Part shown: piece after piece, positions 43,584-52,265 of the stretch
Position numbering within the stretch: the first letter of the stretch is position 1
Layout of the letters: each line of letters starts with the position of its first letter
Assembly: GCA_009777315.1 (NCBI GenBank)
Contig: WRMD01000005.1
Location: 1-57,551 of the forward strand
Direction: 5' to 3'
DNA from: Candidatus Saccharimonadota bacterium
Lineage (GTDB): Bacteria; Patescibacteriota; Saccharimonadia; Saccharimonadales; Saccharimonadaceae
Length of the DNA: 57,551 nucleotides
The notes under the pieces: model-generated
What the model was told of the DNA's origin: nothing
Seen by the model: only the letters and a program-made list of their open reading frames with translations
Database searches by the model: none
Program-made: the position numbers and the translations under genes

Positions 43584-44688
43584 TTTTAGCTCCTTTTGCA
43601 CGAGTTGAAAAGCTGCGGAGGTAGGTGACGACGGATTTGAGTTCGGTGAGGAGATGGTCGAGGTCGGATTTGGTGGTATTGGGGCCGAAGCTGATGCGGA
43701 TGGAGCTGTGGGCGACTTCGCGGCCTTTGCCCGTGGCGAGGAGGACGTGGGAGGGGTTGGAGGCGCTCGAGCTAGCGCAAGCGGAGCCGGTGGAGACGGC
43801 TATGCCTCGTTCGCTGAGGGCGAGGACGATGGATTCGCCTTCGGCGTGGGGTAGAGAGACGTTGAGGGTATTGGGGAGGTCGGGGGAGCCGTTGACGGAT
43901 GAGGCGGAGATTTCGCTCTCGATACGGGTTTTGAGGTGGTCGAGGAGAGGTTTTAGGGCGGCTTGTTGTTTGACGAGAGTGGGGATTTTGGTGCTTGCGG
44001 CGCCGAAACCGATGATGCCGAGGTAGTTGGGAGTGGGGTTGCCGCGAGGGGCGAGTTGGTTGTGGGTGAGCTTGGGATCTTTTATGTAAAGGGCACCGAC
44101 ACCCATGGGGGCGCCGATTTTATGGCCGCTGATGGTGAGGAAATCTGCACCCAAGGCGGCGACGTCGAGCGGGAGCTTGCCGTAGGCTTGGACGGCGTCG
44201 ATGTGAACGAGGGCGCCGTATTTTTTAGCGAGGGAGATGATTTTGGTGGCGTCTTGAACGACGCCGGTTTCGTTGTTAGCTAGTTCGAAACTGACTAGGG
44301 TTGGTTGGTGGTTTGCGAGTTCTTGGGCGAGAAAAGTGAGGTCGAGATAGCCGTTTTGGTCGACGGGAATAGCTTGGAAACCGTCGCGGCTAAGATGATG
44401 AAGGGCGTTGTGGTGGGAGGTGGCGGAGATGAGGGCGGAAGGGAAGGCGGCGAGGACGAGGTTGTTGGCTTCGGTGCCGCCGGAGGTGAAGAGGAGCTGC
44501 TCGCTTTGGGCGTTGATGCTGGCGACAACGAGGGCGCGAGCTAGCTCGATTTTTTGGCGGGCTCTAGTGCCGGGAGCGTGGAGACTGGAAGGGTTGCCGA
44601 AATCGTCGAGCGAGTCTATGATGGCTTGCTTGGCCTCGGGCGAGAGGGGGGCGCTGGCGTTGTAGTCGAAATAGAAAGTTTTAGACAT
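43576..44688 (-). CDS. iscS: Cysteine desulfurase (IscS/NifS type)
   Basis: 370 residues, fold-type I PLP enzyme that takes sulfur from cysteine. PLP lysine in TISGHKIGAPMGVGAL; the active Cys sits in the loop VSTGSACASSSASNPSHVL. Early motifs FYFDYNASAPLSPEA and FTSGGTEANNLVL are typical. Stop TGA overlaps iscU. Placed between nrdG and iscU, it probably supplies the [4Fe-4S] cluster that NrdG needs. Confidence 0.95.
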   Translation of the reverse strand: MSKTFYFDYNASAPLSPEAKQAIIDSLDDFGNPSSLHAPGTRARQKIELARALVVASINAQSEQLLFTSGGTEANNLVLAAFPSALISATSHHNALHHLSRDGFQAIPVDQNGYLDLTFLAQELANHQPTLVSFELANNETGVVQDATKIISLAKKYGALVHIDAVQAYGKLPLDVAALGADFLTISGHKIGAPMGVGALYIKDPKLTHNQLAPRGNPTPNYLGIIGFGAASTKIPTLVKQQAALKPLLDHLKTRIESEISASSVNGSPDLPNTLNVSLPHAEGESIVLALSERGIAVSTGSACASSSASNPSHVLLATGKGREVAHSSIRISFGPNTTKSDLDHLLTELKSVVTYLRSFSTRAKGAKNV

Positions 44689-44691
44689 AGG

Positions 44692-45189
44692 CTACTCTTG
44701 GCGAGTTATTTTACCTTTGCTAAGATGGAGGAGGCGTTGATTTTTAGAGCCGCGGAACTTGAGAGTGAGGTCGCGCTGTTTAAGGATGAAGGGGCCGTCA
44801 ATGAGGGCGTCGAGTTCCATGAGGAAAGCGCGTTTTGGCGGGTCGGCTTCGAGGAGCTGTTCGTAAGTGTAGCCAGAGAATGACCAGACATTCCAGCCCA
44901 TCTCTCGCTTGGCCCAGCGGGTGAGCTCGAGGCAGGCTAGGGCTTGTAAGAACGGCTCGCCGCCGCAAAAAGTGAGACCGGATTGCCCTGGGAGTTGCTT
45001 AAGCTCGGCCTTGATTTCGTCGATGGGGACTTCAACGCCGCCCTGCAGGGGCCAGGTTTCGGGATTTTGACAGCCGGGGCAGTGTTTGGTGCAACCCTGG
45101 GTCCAGACGACGGCGCGAAGGCCGTCGCCATTAGTGATACTGTCATGTTCGATGGGACCGGCGAGCCTAAGAAAGCTGTCTTTTGCCAT
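44692..45189 (-). CDS. nrdG: Anaerobic ribonucleotide reductase activating protein
   Basis: 165 residues, radical SAM. The cluster motif CTKHCPGC (CxxxCxxC) near 33-40 follows the typical N terminus (FLRLAGPIEHDSITNGDGLR). GGEPFLQ is the SAM-contacting GGE motif. It generates the glycyl radical on NrdD. Starts 8 bp after the nrdD stop and ends 3 bp before the iscS start. Confidence 0.94.
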   Translation of the reverse strand: MAKDSFLRLAGPIEHDSITNGDGLRAVVWTQGCTKHCPGCQNPETWPLQGGVEVPIDEIKAELKQLPGQSGLTFCGGEPFLQALACLELTRWAKREMGWNVWSFSGYTYEQLLEADPPKRAFLMELDALIDGPFILKQRDLTLKFRGSKNQRLLHLSKGKITRQE

Positions 45190-45197
45190 GAAGTTGC

Positions 45198-47540
45198 CTA
45201 GTTTTTGCCTAGCATCTTGTCGGTGTCTTTTTTGATTTGCTCGCGGACTTCTTTTTGGGAGCGGGTGTAGACACCATCGACACTGTGCTTGACGCGGGCC
45301 TTTTCTTCGGCTTTTTTGGCGTCGTTCCAGCGTTCGAGTGAGCCGGCGAGGTAGCCGGTGATGCGGCGGAGTCGCTCAAAGGGTACGTCGCCTTCTTTTC
45401 TGCGGCAGGCTGGGCAGATTTCTTCGGAAATGATGCCGGAGTAGCCACAGACTGGGTCGCGATCGACGGGGTGGTTGATGGAGCCGTAACCGATGCCGGA
45501 TTCTTTCATCTTGCGGATGATGGCTTCAAAGGCGTCGAGGTTTTGCAAGGGGTCGCCGTCGAGCTCGACGTAAGTGATGTGGCCGGCGTTGCAGAGAGCG
45601 TGATAAGGGGCTTCTTTTTCGATTTTGTCGAAGGCGGAGATGGGCTGGTAGACGGGGACGTGGTAGGAGTTGGTGTAGAACTCGCGATCGGTGACGCCTT
45701 TTAATTCGCCGAATTCTTTACGGTCGATTTTGGTGAAGCGGCCGGCGATGCCTTCGGCTGGGGTGGCGAGGAGGGAGTAGTTGAGCTTGCGTTTTTTGGC
45801 GAGGGCGTCGAGTCTTTCGCGGATGTGGGCGATGATGTCGAGGCCGAGTTCGGCGGATTCTTCGTTCTCGCCGTGATGATAGCCAGTCATGGCGACGAGG
45901 GCTTCGGCGAGACCGTGGAAGCCGAGCGAGAGGGTGCCGTGTTTGGCGGCTTCGCGAACGACGTCGCCGGGTTCGAGCTTCTCGCTAGTAAACCAAACAC
46001 CTTGGCCCATTAAGAAGGGGAAGTTGTAGGTGTGCTGGGCGGCCTGGAAGTCGAAGCGTTCGGCCATGATGTCGGCGCCGAGGTTGATTTTTTCGTCGAG
46101 TTCTTTGTAAAAGCCGCTCCAGTCAGCTTCGATGTTGCCGTTTCGGGCGATGCCGTGTTTGATGGCGATGCGGGGGAGGTTGATAGTGAGGAATGAGCAG
46201 TTGCCGCGGCGGGTGGTTTGGCCGTCACTTTCGGGGAAGACGCTGCTTGCGACGCGGGTGCGACAACCCATGTAGGCGATTTCGGTGTTGTAGTCGCCTT
46301 TTTTGTAATACTGGAGGTTGAAGGGGGCGTCGATGAAGGCGAAGTTGGGGAAGAGGCGTTTGGCACTGACTTCCATGGCGCGCTTGAAGAGGTCGTAATT
46401 GGGGTCTTTGGGGTTGTAGTTGATGCCTTCTTTGACTTTGAAGACGGAGATGGGGAAGATAGGGGTTTCGCCACGGCCGAGGCCGTTCCAGATGGCTTCG
46501 AGCAGGGCGCGGCTGACGAGGCGACCTTCGGGTGAGGTGTCGGTGCCGAAGTTGAGGCTGGAGAATGGGATCTGGGCCCCGGCGCGGGAGTGCATGGTGT
46601 TGAGGTTGTGAATGATGCCCTCCATGGCTTGCTGGGTTTGGTTTTCGGTATCGACTTTGGCCTCAGAGACTATTTTGTCGGGAATGCCTATTTTGGCTAA
46701 TTTTTTGTCGTCGCCGAACGTGATTTTACTAAAATCAGGCATGTTGGGCATTTTTTTGCCGGTGAACGCATGATATTTGATGAAGTTCTTTTTCAGAGAT
46801 TTGCGGTAGGTTTTGTTGACGCCGGGAGCCATGGCATAGTCAAAGTTGGGGATGGATTGGCCGCCGTGTTGTTCGTTTTGGTTGGCTTGGATGATGATAG
46901 CGGCGAGAGCAGCGTAGGAGCCGATAGAGTTAGGAGGGCGCAAGAAGCCGTGGCCGGTGTTGAATCCATCTTTGAAGAGTAGTAGGGGGTCGATTTGACA
47001 GCAGGTCATGGTGCCGGTGGCCCAGAAGTCGAGGTCGTGGATGTGGATGTCGCCATTTCGGTGTGCTGCGGCGTATTCGGGGCGGAGGAGGACGTTCATG
47101 GTGAATTCTTTGGAGCCTTCGGCGCCGAATTGGAGCATTTTGCCCATGGCGCCGTCGCCGTTGACGTTGGCGTTGCCACGTTTGACGTCGCTGTCTTCTT
47201 TGGCGGAGGCAAGGGCAATCATGCGGTAAGTGTTCATGAGGTTGGATTTGGTTTCGCGGATGCGACTGCGTTCCTCGCGGTAGAGGATATAATGCTTGGC
47301 AGTGGCACGGTAGCGGCTTTCGAGGAGAACTTGCTCAACGACGTCTTGGATTTGCTCGACGCCGGGCATGCGGACTTTGATCTCTTTTTCGGCCTTTTCG
47401 AGGACCTTTTCGGTGAGTTTGGCGGCGATCTTTTCGTCGAATTCGCCGGTACTTAGCCCAGATTTGGTTAGGGCTATGGTGATTTTTTCGGGTTTAAACA
47501 CCCTCACGCTTCCATCGCGCTTTTTGATTTGCTTGAACAT
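45198..47540 (-). CDS. nrdD: Anaerobic ribonucleoside-triphosphate reductase (class III)
   Basis: 780 residues. ATP-cone domain (about 1-95, IKKRDGSVRVFKPEKITIAL), then the ten-stranded barrel. The C-terminal zinc site has CGYSGIISEEICPACRR. The glycyl radical region reads RRITGYLAGSLERWNDAKKAE, with the radical Gly in TGYL. Uses NTPs without oxygen. No class I or II enzyme is present in the window, which suggests an anaerobic or microaerobic life. GGAGGT precedes the ATG. Confidence 0.96.
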   Translation of the reverse strand: MFKQIKKRDGSVRVFKPEKITIALTKSGLSTGEFDEKIAAKLTEKVLEKAEKEIKVRMPGVEQIQDVVEQVLLESRYRATAKHYILYREERSRIRETKSNLMNTYRMIALASAKEDSDVKRGNANVNGDGAMGKMLQFGAEGSKEFTMNVLLRPEYAAAHRNGDIHIHDLDFWATGTMTCCQIDPLLLFKDGFNTGHGFLRPPNSIGSYAALAAIIIQANQNEQHGGQSIPNFDYAMAPGVNKTYRKSLKKNFIKYHAFTGKKMPNMPDFSKITFGDDKKLAKIGIPDKIVSEAKVDTENQTQQAMEGIIHNLNTMHSRAGAQIPFSSLNFGTDTSPEGRLVSRALLEAIWNGLGRGETPIFPISVFKVKEGINYNPKDPNYDLFKRAMEVSAKRLFPNFAFIDAPFNLQYYKKGDYNTEIAYMGCRTRVASSVFPESDGQTTRRGNCSFLTINLPRIAIKHGIARNGNIEADWSGFYKELDEKINLGADIMAERFDFQAAQHTYNFPFLMGQGVWFTSEKLEPGDVVREAAKHGTLSLGFHGLAEALVAMTGYHHGENEESAELGLDIIAHIRERLDALAKKRKLNYSLLATPAEGIAGRFTKIDRKEFGELKGVTDREFYTNSYHVPVYQPISAFDKIEKEAPYHALCNAGHITYVELDGDPLQNLDAFEAIIRKMKESGIGYGSINHPVDRDPVCGYSGIISEEICPACRRKEGDVPFERLRRITGYLAGSLERWNDAKKAEEKARVKHSVDGVYTRSQKEVREQIKKDTDKMLGKN

Positions 47541-47553
47541 TTACCTCCTTAGT

Positions 47554-47601
47554 ATGTTCTATATGTTGTTTTATGTTTTATGGCGACGCTATATCTAGTG
47601 T
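47554..47601 (-). promoter_or_regulatory. Tandem NrdR-box-like sites before nrdD
   Basis: Minus-strand ACACTAGATATAGCGT (47586-47601) and ACAACATATAGAACAT (47554-47569) resemble the NrdR box (ACAC-ATAT-core). Their centres are 32 bp apart, three helical turns, the spacing usual for NrdR. They lie between the promoter (-35 TTGACA 47633-47638, -10 TAAAAT 47610-47615, spacer 17) and nrdD. nrdR itself is not in the window. Confidence 0.6.
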
Positions 47602-47724
47602 CTATGTTTATTTTAGAGCACTGAATGTAGTGTGTCAAGGACTTTTTGGGAGTTTTTGTGGATTTTTTGCCACTACCGCTGTAAAGAAGCGTGATATAAT
47701 TATTTTAACACAAGGAGGTTAGAA

Positions 47725-47946
47725 ATGATGAACACAGAAAACTATGAGTTGGCGGCGCTTTTGGCGAAGAACGCGGCTGATGAGCAGGAGGCGATTGAGG
47801 GGTATTTGGAGTTGCTACCGAAGATCATGAGCGCGGATGATATAGCGGTGATTAAGGAGATTATTTCGGACGAGAAGAATCATGCGATGAAGCTGGCGCA
47901 GATGGCGTTGAAATATGATGGCAACATCGTTATGGCGAACGACTAG
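47725..47946 (+). CDS. Small ferritin-like/rubrerythrin-type protein
   Basis: 73 residues, two predicted helices: DEQEAIEGYLELLPKIM and IKEIISDEKNHAMKLAQMA. The E...E and ExxH pattern (E in DEQEAIEGY, EKNH) is that of half a ferritin-like di-iron bundle, so it would need to dimerise. Such mini-ferritins act in iron storage or peroxide defence. GGAGG stands 6 nt before the first ATG; TATAAT at 47695-47700 is its -10. Divergent from nrdD. Confidence 0.75.
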   Translation: MMNTENYELAALLAKNAADEQEAIEGYLELLPKIMSADDIAVIKEIISDEKNHAMKLAQMALKYDGNIVMAND

Positions 47947-47956
47947 TAGTACTAAG

Positions 47957-47990
47957 AAATGGGGCAAAAGTGTGATTTTGCCTCATTTCT
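47957..47990 (+). terminator. Terminator-like hairpin after the ferritin-like gene
   Basis: GAAATG.GGCAAAA with TTTTGCC.CATTTC around AGTGTGA. No long T-run follows on the plus strand, so strength is uncertain. Further small hairpins follow to 48045. Confidence 0.5.
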
Positions 47991-48062
47991 GCCCAGATGG
48001 GCATAGTAAGCCCTCTGGGCGTGCCTTCGGCACAGAAGATGGTGTAATTTGTTGCTGAATAC

Positions 48063-48091
48063 TTGACTTTGTGGTGCGGGTGTGCTATACT
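48063..48091 (+). promoter_or_regulatory. Promoter of the 560-nt RNA
   Basis: TTGACT (48063-48068), spacer 17 ending GGTGTGC, TATACT (48086-48091); predicted start near 48098. Confidence 0.75.
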
Positions 48092-48097
48092 GGAAGT

Positions 48098-48655
48098 AGA
48101 CCGCGGGTAGGTATTTCCCAAGCTATAATTCTGCCAGCGGTGCTCTTTCCGGCTTTATTTAGGCATCGTGACGGGCGCTTTTTGCCCAGAACAATCAATA
48201 TTGGTTACCGTGAGTAACTTACTCCCTTTGCGACCGACGGCCAGGAAAACCGTCATCTTTACGCATAGCGTGAGCTAGAAGCGATCGGGGGCCATCGTTC
48301 TCTGTCACAACCGCCATAGTTAACCGTCTGGCCCGCCCGGGAGCTCGCAACTTTAGTGGCCAGTAAAACCACTTTCAAGACCCCGGAAGCGCTAAGCACC
48401 ACCCCTGTTTTCGAGCACGACGTAGTGTTGTTCGAAGATATCAAGCGTCAGGAGCGGACGGCAACCACGAAATCTACGCGCATCATTTGCGAAATCTTTC
48501 GGCGGCTTTGGCTGCAGTAGGACTTGGATGCGAGGAAGAATGTGCACAAAACCGCCTCAGTTTATCTAGCGGTTTCGGACTCAAATCCCGTAGATTCTCG
48601 GGCAACCGCCTCTATAAAGCCACTAGATCCCCCTTGGACGCAAGGGGGTCTTTTT
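48098..48655 (+). ncRNA. Unassigned structured RNA of about 560 nt
   Basis: It has its own consensus promoter and a strong terminator, and no convincing ORF. Many stable hairpins are visible: GACGG/CCGTC with an A-rich loop near 48237, GTTAC/GTAAC near 48205, AGTGG/CCACT near 48355, AAACCGC/GCGGTTT around 48550-48582, CCCG/CGGG near 48594. I tested by eye for tmRNA, RNase P RNA, SRP RNA, 6S and group I/II introns and found none of their invariant motifs. Its size is that of the large ornate bacterial RNAs. Function unknown. Confidence 0.6.
48629..48655 (+). terminator. Strong terminator of the 560-nt RNA
   Basis: CCCCCTTG, loop GACG, CAAGGGGG, then TC and five T. Confidence 0.88.
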
Positions 48656-48732
48656 CTATGCCTCCATCCAAGAAAGGGGGCTCCGGCGCTCGCTAACGCT
48701 CACGGGGTCGTCGGCGTGTTATACTAGGGGTG

Positions 48733-49650
48733 ATGAATTTGTCGGTATCGGAGTTTGATTATGAGTTGCCGGAGGAGCGGATTGCGAAACATCCGCCGAA
48801 GGTGCGAGGGGTGTCGCGGCTGTTGGTGTTAAGGGGTGAGGAGTTAGTGGATAGTCGATATGCGAGGCTGGATGAGTGGCTAAGCCCAGGGGATGTGCTG
48901 GTACTGAACGATACGAAAGTGTTCCCGGCGCGGGTGAAGGTGACGGATGAGGGTGGTCGGGTGCGAGATCTGATGGTTCTTGGGAAAACGCAGGCGCTGT
49001 ATCGGGGTGAGAAAGTGCATGTAGGGGGTGACTTGTTGGCTCTGGCGGCGGAAGTGGGGGAGGTGCCGTTGCCGCCGTATCTGAAGCGGGAGGCGACGGA
49101 GGCGGATACGGAGCGTTATCAGACGGTGTTTGCGCGGGCGGAGGGGAGTGCGGCGGCGCCGACAGCTTCGCTAAACATGACGGAGGAGCTGCTGGGGCGG
49201 ATTCGCGAGAAGGGGGTGGAGGTGTGTTATTTGACGTTGCATGTGGGGCTCGGGACGTTTTTGCCGATACGGGTGGAGAAGTTGGACGAGCATAAAATGC
49301 ATGAGGAGTATTATGAGGTGCCGGAGGAGACGAGGGCGGCGATAGAGGCGGCAAAGGGGGGAGGAGGCCGGGTGGTGGCGGTAGGGACGACGGCGACGAG
49401 GGCGCTGGAGCACGCGTATAGCACGGGAACTATGGTGGGGGAGGCGGATATTTTTATCTACCCGGGGTATAGGTTTAAGGTGGTGGATGGGATGTTGACG
49501 AACTTTCATGCGCCGAAGTCGACGGTGCTGATGTTGGCGGGGGCGATGGCGGGCTGGGGGCGGTTGATGGGGGCGTACGAGCATGCGATCAGGGAGAAAT
49601 ATGATTTCTTGAGCTATGGGGATAGCATGTTGATTTTTAGGGAGGGGTAG
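48733..49650 (+). CDS. queA: tRNA preQ1 ribosyltransferase-isomerase QueA
   Basis: 305 residues, shorter than the usual 340-350 because of compact loops. It transfers and isomerises the ribosyl part of SAM onto preQ1-modified tRNA to give epoxyqueuosine. Recognised by [53 protein letters not shown] and [13 protein letters not shown]. No other queuosine gene is nearby. Leaderless: TATACT at 48720-48725 and ATG 7 nt later, so ATG 48733 is preferred over the GTG at 48730. Confidence 0.94.
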   Translation: MNLSVSEFDYELPEERIAKHPPKVRGVSRLLVLRGEELVDSRYARLDEWLSPGDVLVLNDTKVFPARVKVTDEGGRVRDLMVLGKTQALYRGEKVHVGGDLLALAAEVGEVPLPPYLKREATEADTERYQTVFARAEGSAAAPTASLNMTEELLGRIREKGVEVCYLTLHVGLGTFLPIRVEKLDEHKMHEEYYEVPEETRAAIEAAKGGGGRVVAVGTTATRALEHAYSTGTMVGEADIFIYPGYRFKVVDGMLTNFHAPKSTVLMLAGAMAGWGRLMGAYEHAIREKYDFLSYGDSMLIFREG

Positions 49651-49674
49651 GGTTCCCCGGAAAATCTGGGAATG

Positions 49675-49700
49675 AAAAAAGCCCCAATTGGCGGGGCTTG
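49675..49700. terminator. Bidirectional terminator
   Basis: AAAAAAGCCCC, AATTGGC loop region, GGGGCTT. It has six T on the minus strand, ending the 49743-50399 gene, and serves queA on the plus strand. Confidence 0.8.
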
Positions 49701-49742
49701 GTTCATGTTTAAAACCCGTGTGCGGATTGTGGTGGGGCGTTA

Positions 49743-50399
49743 TCAGGCGCCGCCGCCCTCCTTTTTGCCTCTGTTTTTGAGGCTCCCGCCGGAAAACGCT
49801 TTCGCGCGAGTGTTCCAAGTAGCGAGGATAAACGCGGTATCCATCCTCTCGTCGTCCATGTCGCTCCAATCTTGGGGCTCTTCAGGCAACCTTTGAACCT
49901 TTCCGTCTTTGTCGCCATAGCATCTTTCAACTTGCATTTGGCAGCGCCTAAGCCACGTGACAAGCTTTTCCATAAGCGCGTCCGGGTCCGTATCTTTCCC
50001 CAAGGTGAATCCGGGGAGGCTGTCGGATGACTCATAGAGCGCATAAAGCTCATCGAGCGCGTCTTGGCGGGTCTGAGCTTGGTGCAAGCCCGCTTTAAGC
50101 GCGAAAAGGATTAGCAGGTATTCACTGTTGCGCTCATTATGAACGAGCGCGACGCAGAGAGCCCTTGTCTTGTCGCCCGTGATATTGAGCGAGTCGGGGG
50201 TTTCGGAGTCGAACATCTCGTAAATGGCGCCTTCCAGGTCTTCACGCGCGGACTTGTTGAGGCCGTCGAATATCGACTCCTTGGCATCGGGCACTATGGC
50301 CTTGATGTTGTTGACACAGCCTTGCGCGGTCGCATCGGGGAGACCGCTTGTCACGAGCGCGTCCTTAACGAACTTGGGGTTGAATCCAGGGTTTAACAT
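49743..50399 (-). CDS. Hypothetical acidic protein
   Basis: 218 residues, soluble, mostly helical, no signal peptide; not recognised. N-terminal half NPGFNPKFVKDALVTSGLPD and an acidic central part (MFDSETPDSLNITGD), C-terminal half with WLRRCQMQVERCYGDKDGKV and EPQDWSDMDDERMDTAFILA, ending in a lysine/glycine tail. Start ATG 50399 is set by AAAGGAG 8 nt upstream. Its promoter at 50464-50492 is of the conserved TTGACT...GTGTGCTATAAT type, so it should be well expressed. A single-gene unit. Confidence 0.7.
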   Translation of the reverse strand: MLNPGFNPKFVKDALVTSGLPDATAQGCVNNIKAIVPDAKESIFDGLNKSAREDLEGAIYEMFDSETPDSLNITGDKTRALCVALVHNERNSEYLLILFALKAGLHQAQTRQDALDELYALYESSDSLPGFTLGKDTDPDALMEKLVTWLRRCQMQVERCYGDKDGKVQRLPEEPQDWSDMDDERMDTAFILATWNTRAKAFSGGSLKNRGKKEGGGA

Positions 50400-50463
50400 T
50401 AAAATCCACTCCTTTCGGTTTTTGGGTATATTGGGGTTGGTAAACTTCCTTGAGTCTATGTCC

Positions 50464-50492
50464 ATTATAGCACACTCGGTTTGAAAAGTCAA
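50464..50492 (-). promoter_or_regulatory. Promoter of the acidic hypothetical gene
   Basis: TTGACT (50487-50492), spacer 17 ending AGTGTGC, TATAAT (50464-50469). Confidence 0.8.
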
Positions 50493-50580
50493 TACTTTTA
50501 TGCTAAAAAGTCGGTAAAATGGTAGTTTTTTGCCATATTATAGGGATAAATGCTAGGGTGAAGGCAAAGGAAGGCAAGCA

Positions 50581-50606
50581 AAAATCCCGCCTCTGTTAGG
50601 GCGGGA
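50581..50606 (-). terminator. Terminator of the OmpA-like operon
   Basis: Minus strand TCCCGCCC, loop TAACAG, GGCGGGA followed by TTTTT, 26 bp after the stop of the membrane protein gene. Confidence 0.8.
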
Positions 50607-50631
50607 CATGCATACATTGTTAGGACTTGCT

Positions 50632-51753
50632 TTAGGTGGCCGCAAAACCTTCCTCGGAAGGGTTGGTCACGGTCGTGCTCTGGCGGGCTGCTTCTGCGAG
50701 CTTTCTGGCCTCTTCTTCCTCGGCTTTTAGTTTATCTTGGGCCAGGCGGTGAGCTTCAAACTCGCTGCGAAGCTGGGCGATGGACGTCCTTTGGAAGGTG
50801 CTAAGAGCGCCTTTAATGGAGTCGCATTGCCGGTTGATGTCGTCATCTGAGACGACACGGTGGTACACAGGGTCGCCGATTTCCTGAAGCTGGCGTTCAC
50901 ACTCGCGCTCTAGTGCGCTCTTCTTGCGCGACCAGAACTTATCGAGGTAGTTGAACGGGTTGAACATGGGGGCGGCCAGGGCGGCGATGAAGCGCGAAGT
51001 GACGAGGAGGGAGGCGCTGCAAAGAATGCCGAATACCTGGGCGGCCAAGAAGGCCAACCCAACCGCTAACCAAGGGGTGTTTTCGAAAGTGCGGCCCATG
51101 GTGCTGTGTAGCCAGGGGTATTGCGACATCATGACCGCAAAAGCGCGGACGATGGCGGCAATCAGAAGCATGGAGTTGGTAACCTTGTCGAGGGTGGCGG
51201 CCATGGGTTGCTTCTGAAGAGGGCGGGCGTCTTCGGCGATAATTTCGCCATCCATATTCAGGGGGCGGACGGGCATTGTCAACGGAGAGGCGGACCGCTC
51301 AGTTGATGATGTCGCCGCTTCTGGGGTAGTACTGGGGTCGGCGTTTCTATTTCTCCAAGTTCGCTTCTTGACAGCGGGTGCAGTAGACTCGATAACCGCC
51401 CGCTGTTGGACCGGAGCCGGAGCGCCGGAGGGGTTATTGCGGGCAAGCCACTTCTTAAATCGCGCTCTCCAAATGCGAAACTCATCCGGTTGCTGATAGC
51501 TGGCGGCCATGATAGGCGAGCCGTCTATGGCGAGAATGAGTACGGCAACGATGATGAAGACGAACGCGGGCGATTCGCCGGCGATCGGGTCCAACATCAA
51601 GAAAAACAGCGCGACGTCGAAGAGGAATAGTATAACCATGGCAAAAATCTTCTTAAGGCTGACCATGCTTTCGGGGTCGCTACGGTTAATAATGTCCGTA
51701 TCCTTGCGACGAAGACGCTCAGCTTTACTAAGCCATCTGAGTACTTTTCTCAT
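50632..51753 (-). CDS. Membrane protein, DUF4407-like
   Basis: 373 residues. Four predicted membrane helices: about 33-53 (KKIFAMVILFLFDVALFFLM), 62-80, 190-212 and 228-260, with a proline/threonine-rich loop between the pairs. A charged coiled coil closes the protein (EFEAHRLAQDKLKAEEEEARKL). The plan resembles DUF4407 proteins, whose role is unknown. Third gene of the operon; its ATG overlaps the stop of the second by four bases (ATGA). Confidence 0.7.
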   Translation of the reverse strand: MRKVLRWLSKAERLRRKDTDIINRSDPESMVSLKKIFAMVILFLFDVALFFLMLDPIAGESPAFVFIIVAVLILAIDGSPIMAASYQQPDEFRIWRARFKKWLARNNPSGAPAPVQQRAVIESTAPAVKKRTWRNRNADPSTTPEAATSSTERSASPLTMPVRPLNMDGEIIAEDARPLQKQPMAATLDKVTNSMLLIAAIVRAFAVMMSQYPWLHSTMGRTFENTPWLAVGLAFLAAQVFGILCSASLLVTSRFIAALAAPMFNPFNYLDKFWSRKKSALERECERQLQEIGDPVYHRVVSDDDINRQCDSIKGALSTFQRTSIAQLRSEFEAHRLAQDKLKAEEEEARKLAEAARQSTTVTNPSEEGFAAT

Positions 51754-52253
51754 CCTCTTAGCCTCCTTCCGGTGGTCGATGTGGCGGCTTCTTGCTGCTT
51801 TTCTTGCTGCTTGCGACGAAAATCAAGGGCCCGGGTTCGGAACGCCTTGGTCTCAAGCAGCTCTTTGAGCTTAGAAGCCACCTCGGGAATCTTGCCCACG
51901 ACTTTGTCGTCGGAGCTACCGTAAAAGTGCGCTTTGCATCTGGCACGCGCATCGTCAAAAGACTGCTTGAGGTTGCTATTCTCCTCGCGAAGCTGTTTTT
52001 GATACGTGAGCTGTTCGACCCGGTAAATTTCCAGCGCAGCTTCGGCATTCTTGGTGAGACGGTCGATAACCGTCTGAATGTAGTCATCGGTAACTTCACC
52101 TACGGAGTCATAGAGACCGAGGATAGTCCGACTGGCGATGTCGTAGAGAGCGTTGGTGTCGATTCCGACGATGTATTGACGGGTGGGGTCGTATTTAAAG
52201 GGGTCCGGCAACTCTTCTTCCGGAGCAGTTCTAGCATCTTCGTAGTCTTGCAT
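51750..52253 (-). CDS. Hypothetical coiled-coil protein
   Basis: 167 residues, no signal or membrane helix. Acidic start (MQDYEDARTAPEEELPDPF), then long helices with coiled-coil character (TYQKQLREENSNLKQSFDDA; KLKELLETKAFRTRALDFRR). Not recognised. Start ATG 52253 lies 7 nt after GGAGG; the GTG at 52262 overlaps that site and is unlikely. Between the lipoprotein and the membrane protein genes, so perhaps a cytoplasmic partner of the latter. Confidence 0.7.
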   Translation of the reverse strand: MQDYEDARTAPEEELPDPFKYDPTRQYIVGIDTNALYDIASRTILGLYDSVGEVTDDYIQTVIDRLTKNAEAALEIYRVEQLTYQKQLREENSNLKQSFDDARARCKAHFYGSSDDKVVGKIPEVASKLKELLETKAFRTRALDFRRKQQEKQQEAATSTTGRRLRG

Positions 52254-52265
52254 CCATGTCACCTC

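Noticed and set aside
48487-48696. 69-codon ORF and a tmRNA-like tag (codons for SAALAA) in the 560-nt RNA
   Set aside because: The run coding ALAA is not followed by a stop, the 5' and 3' tRNA-like parts of tmRNA are missing, and the ORF runs through the terminator hairpin.
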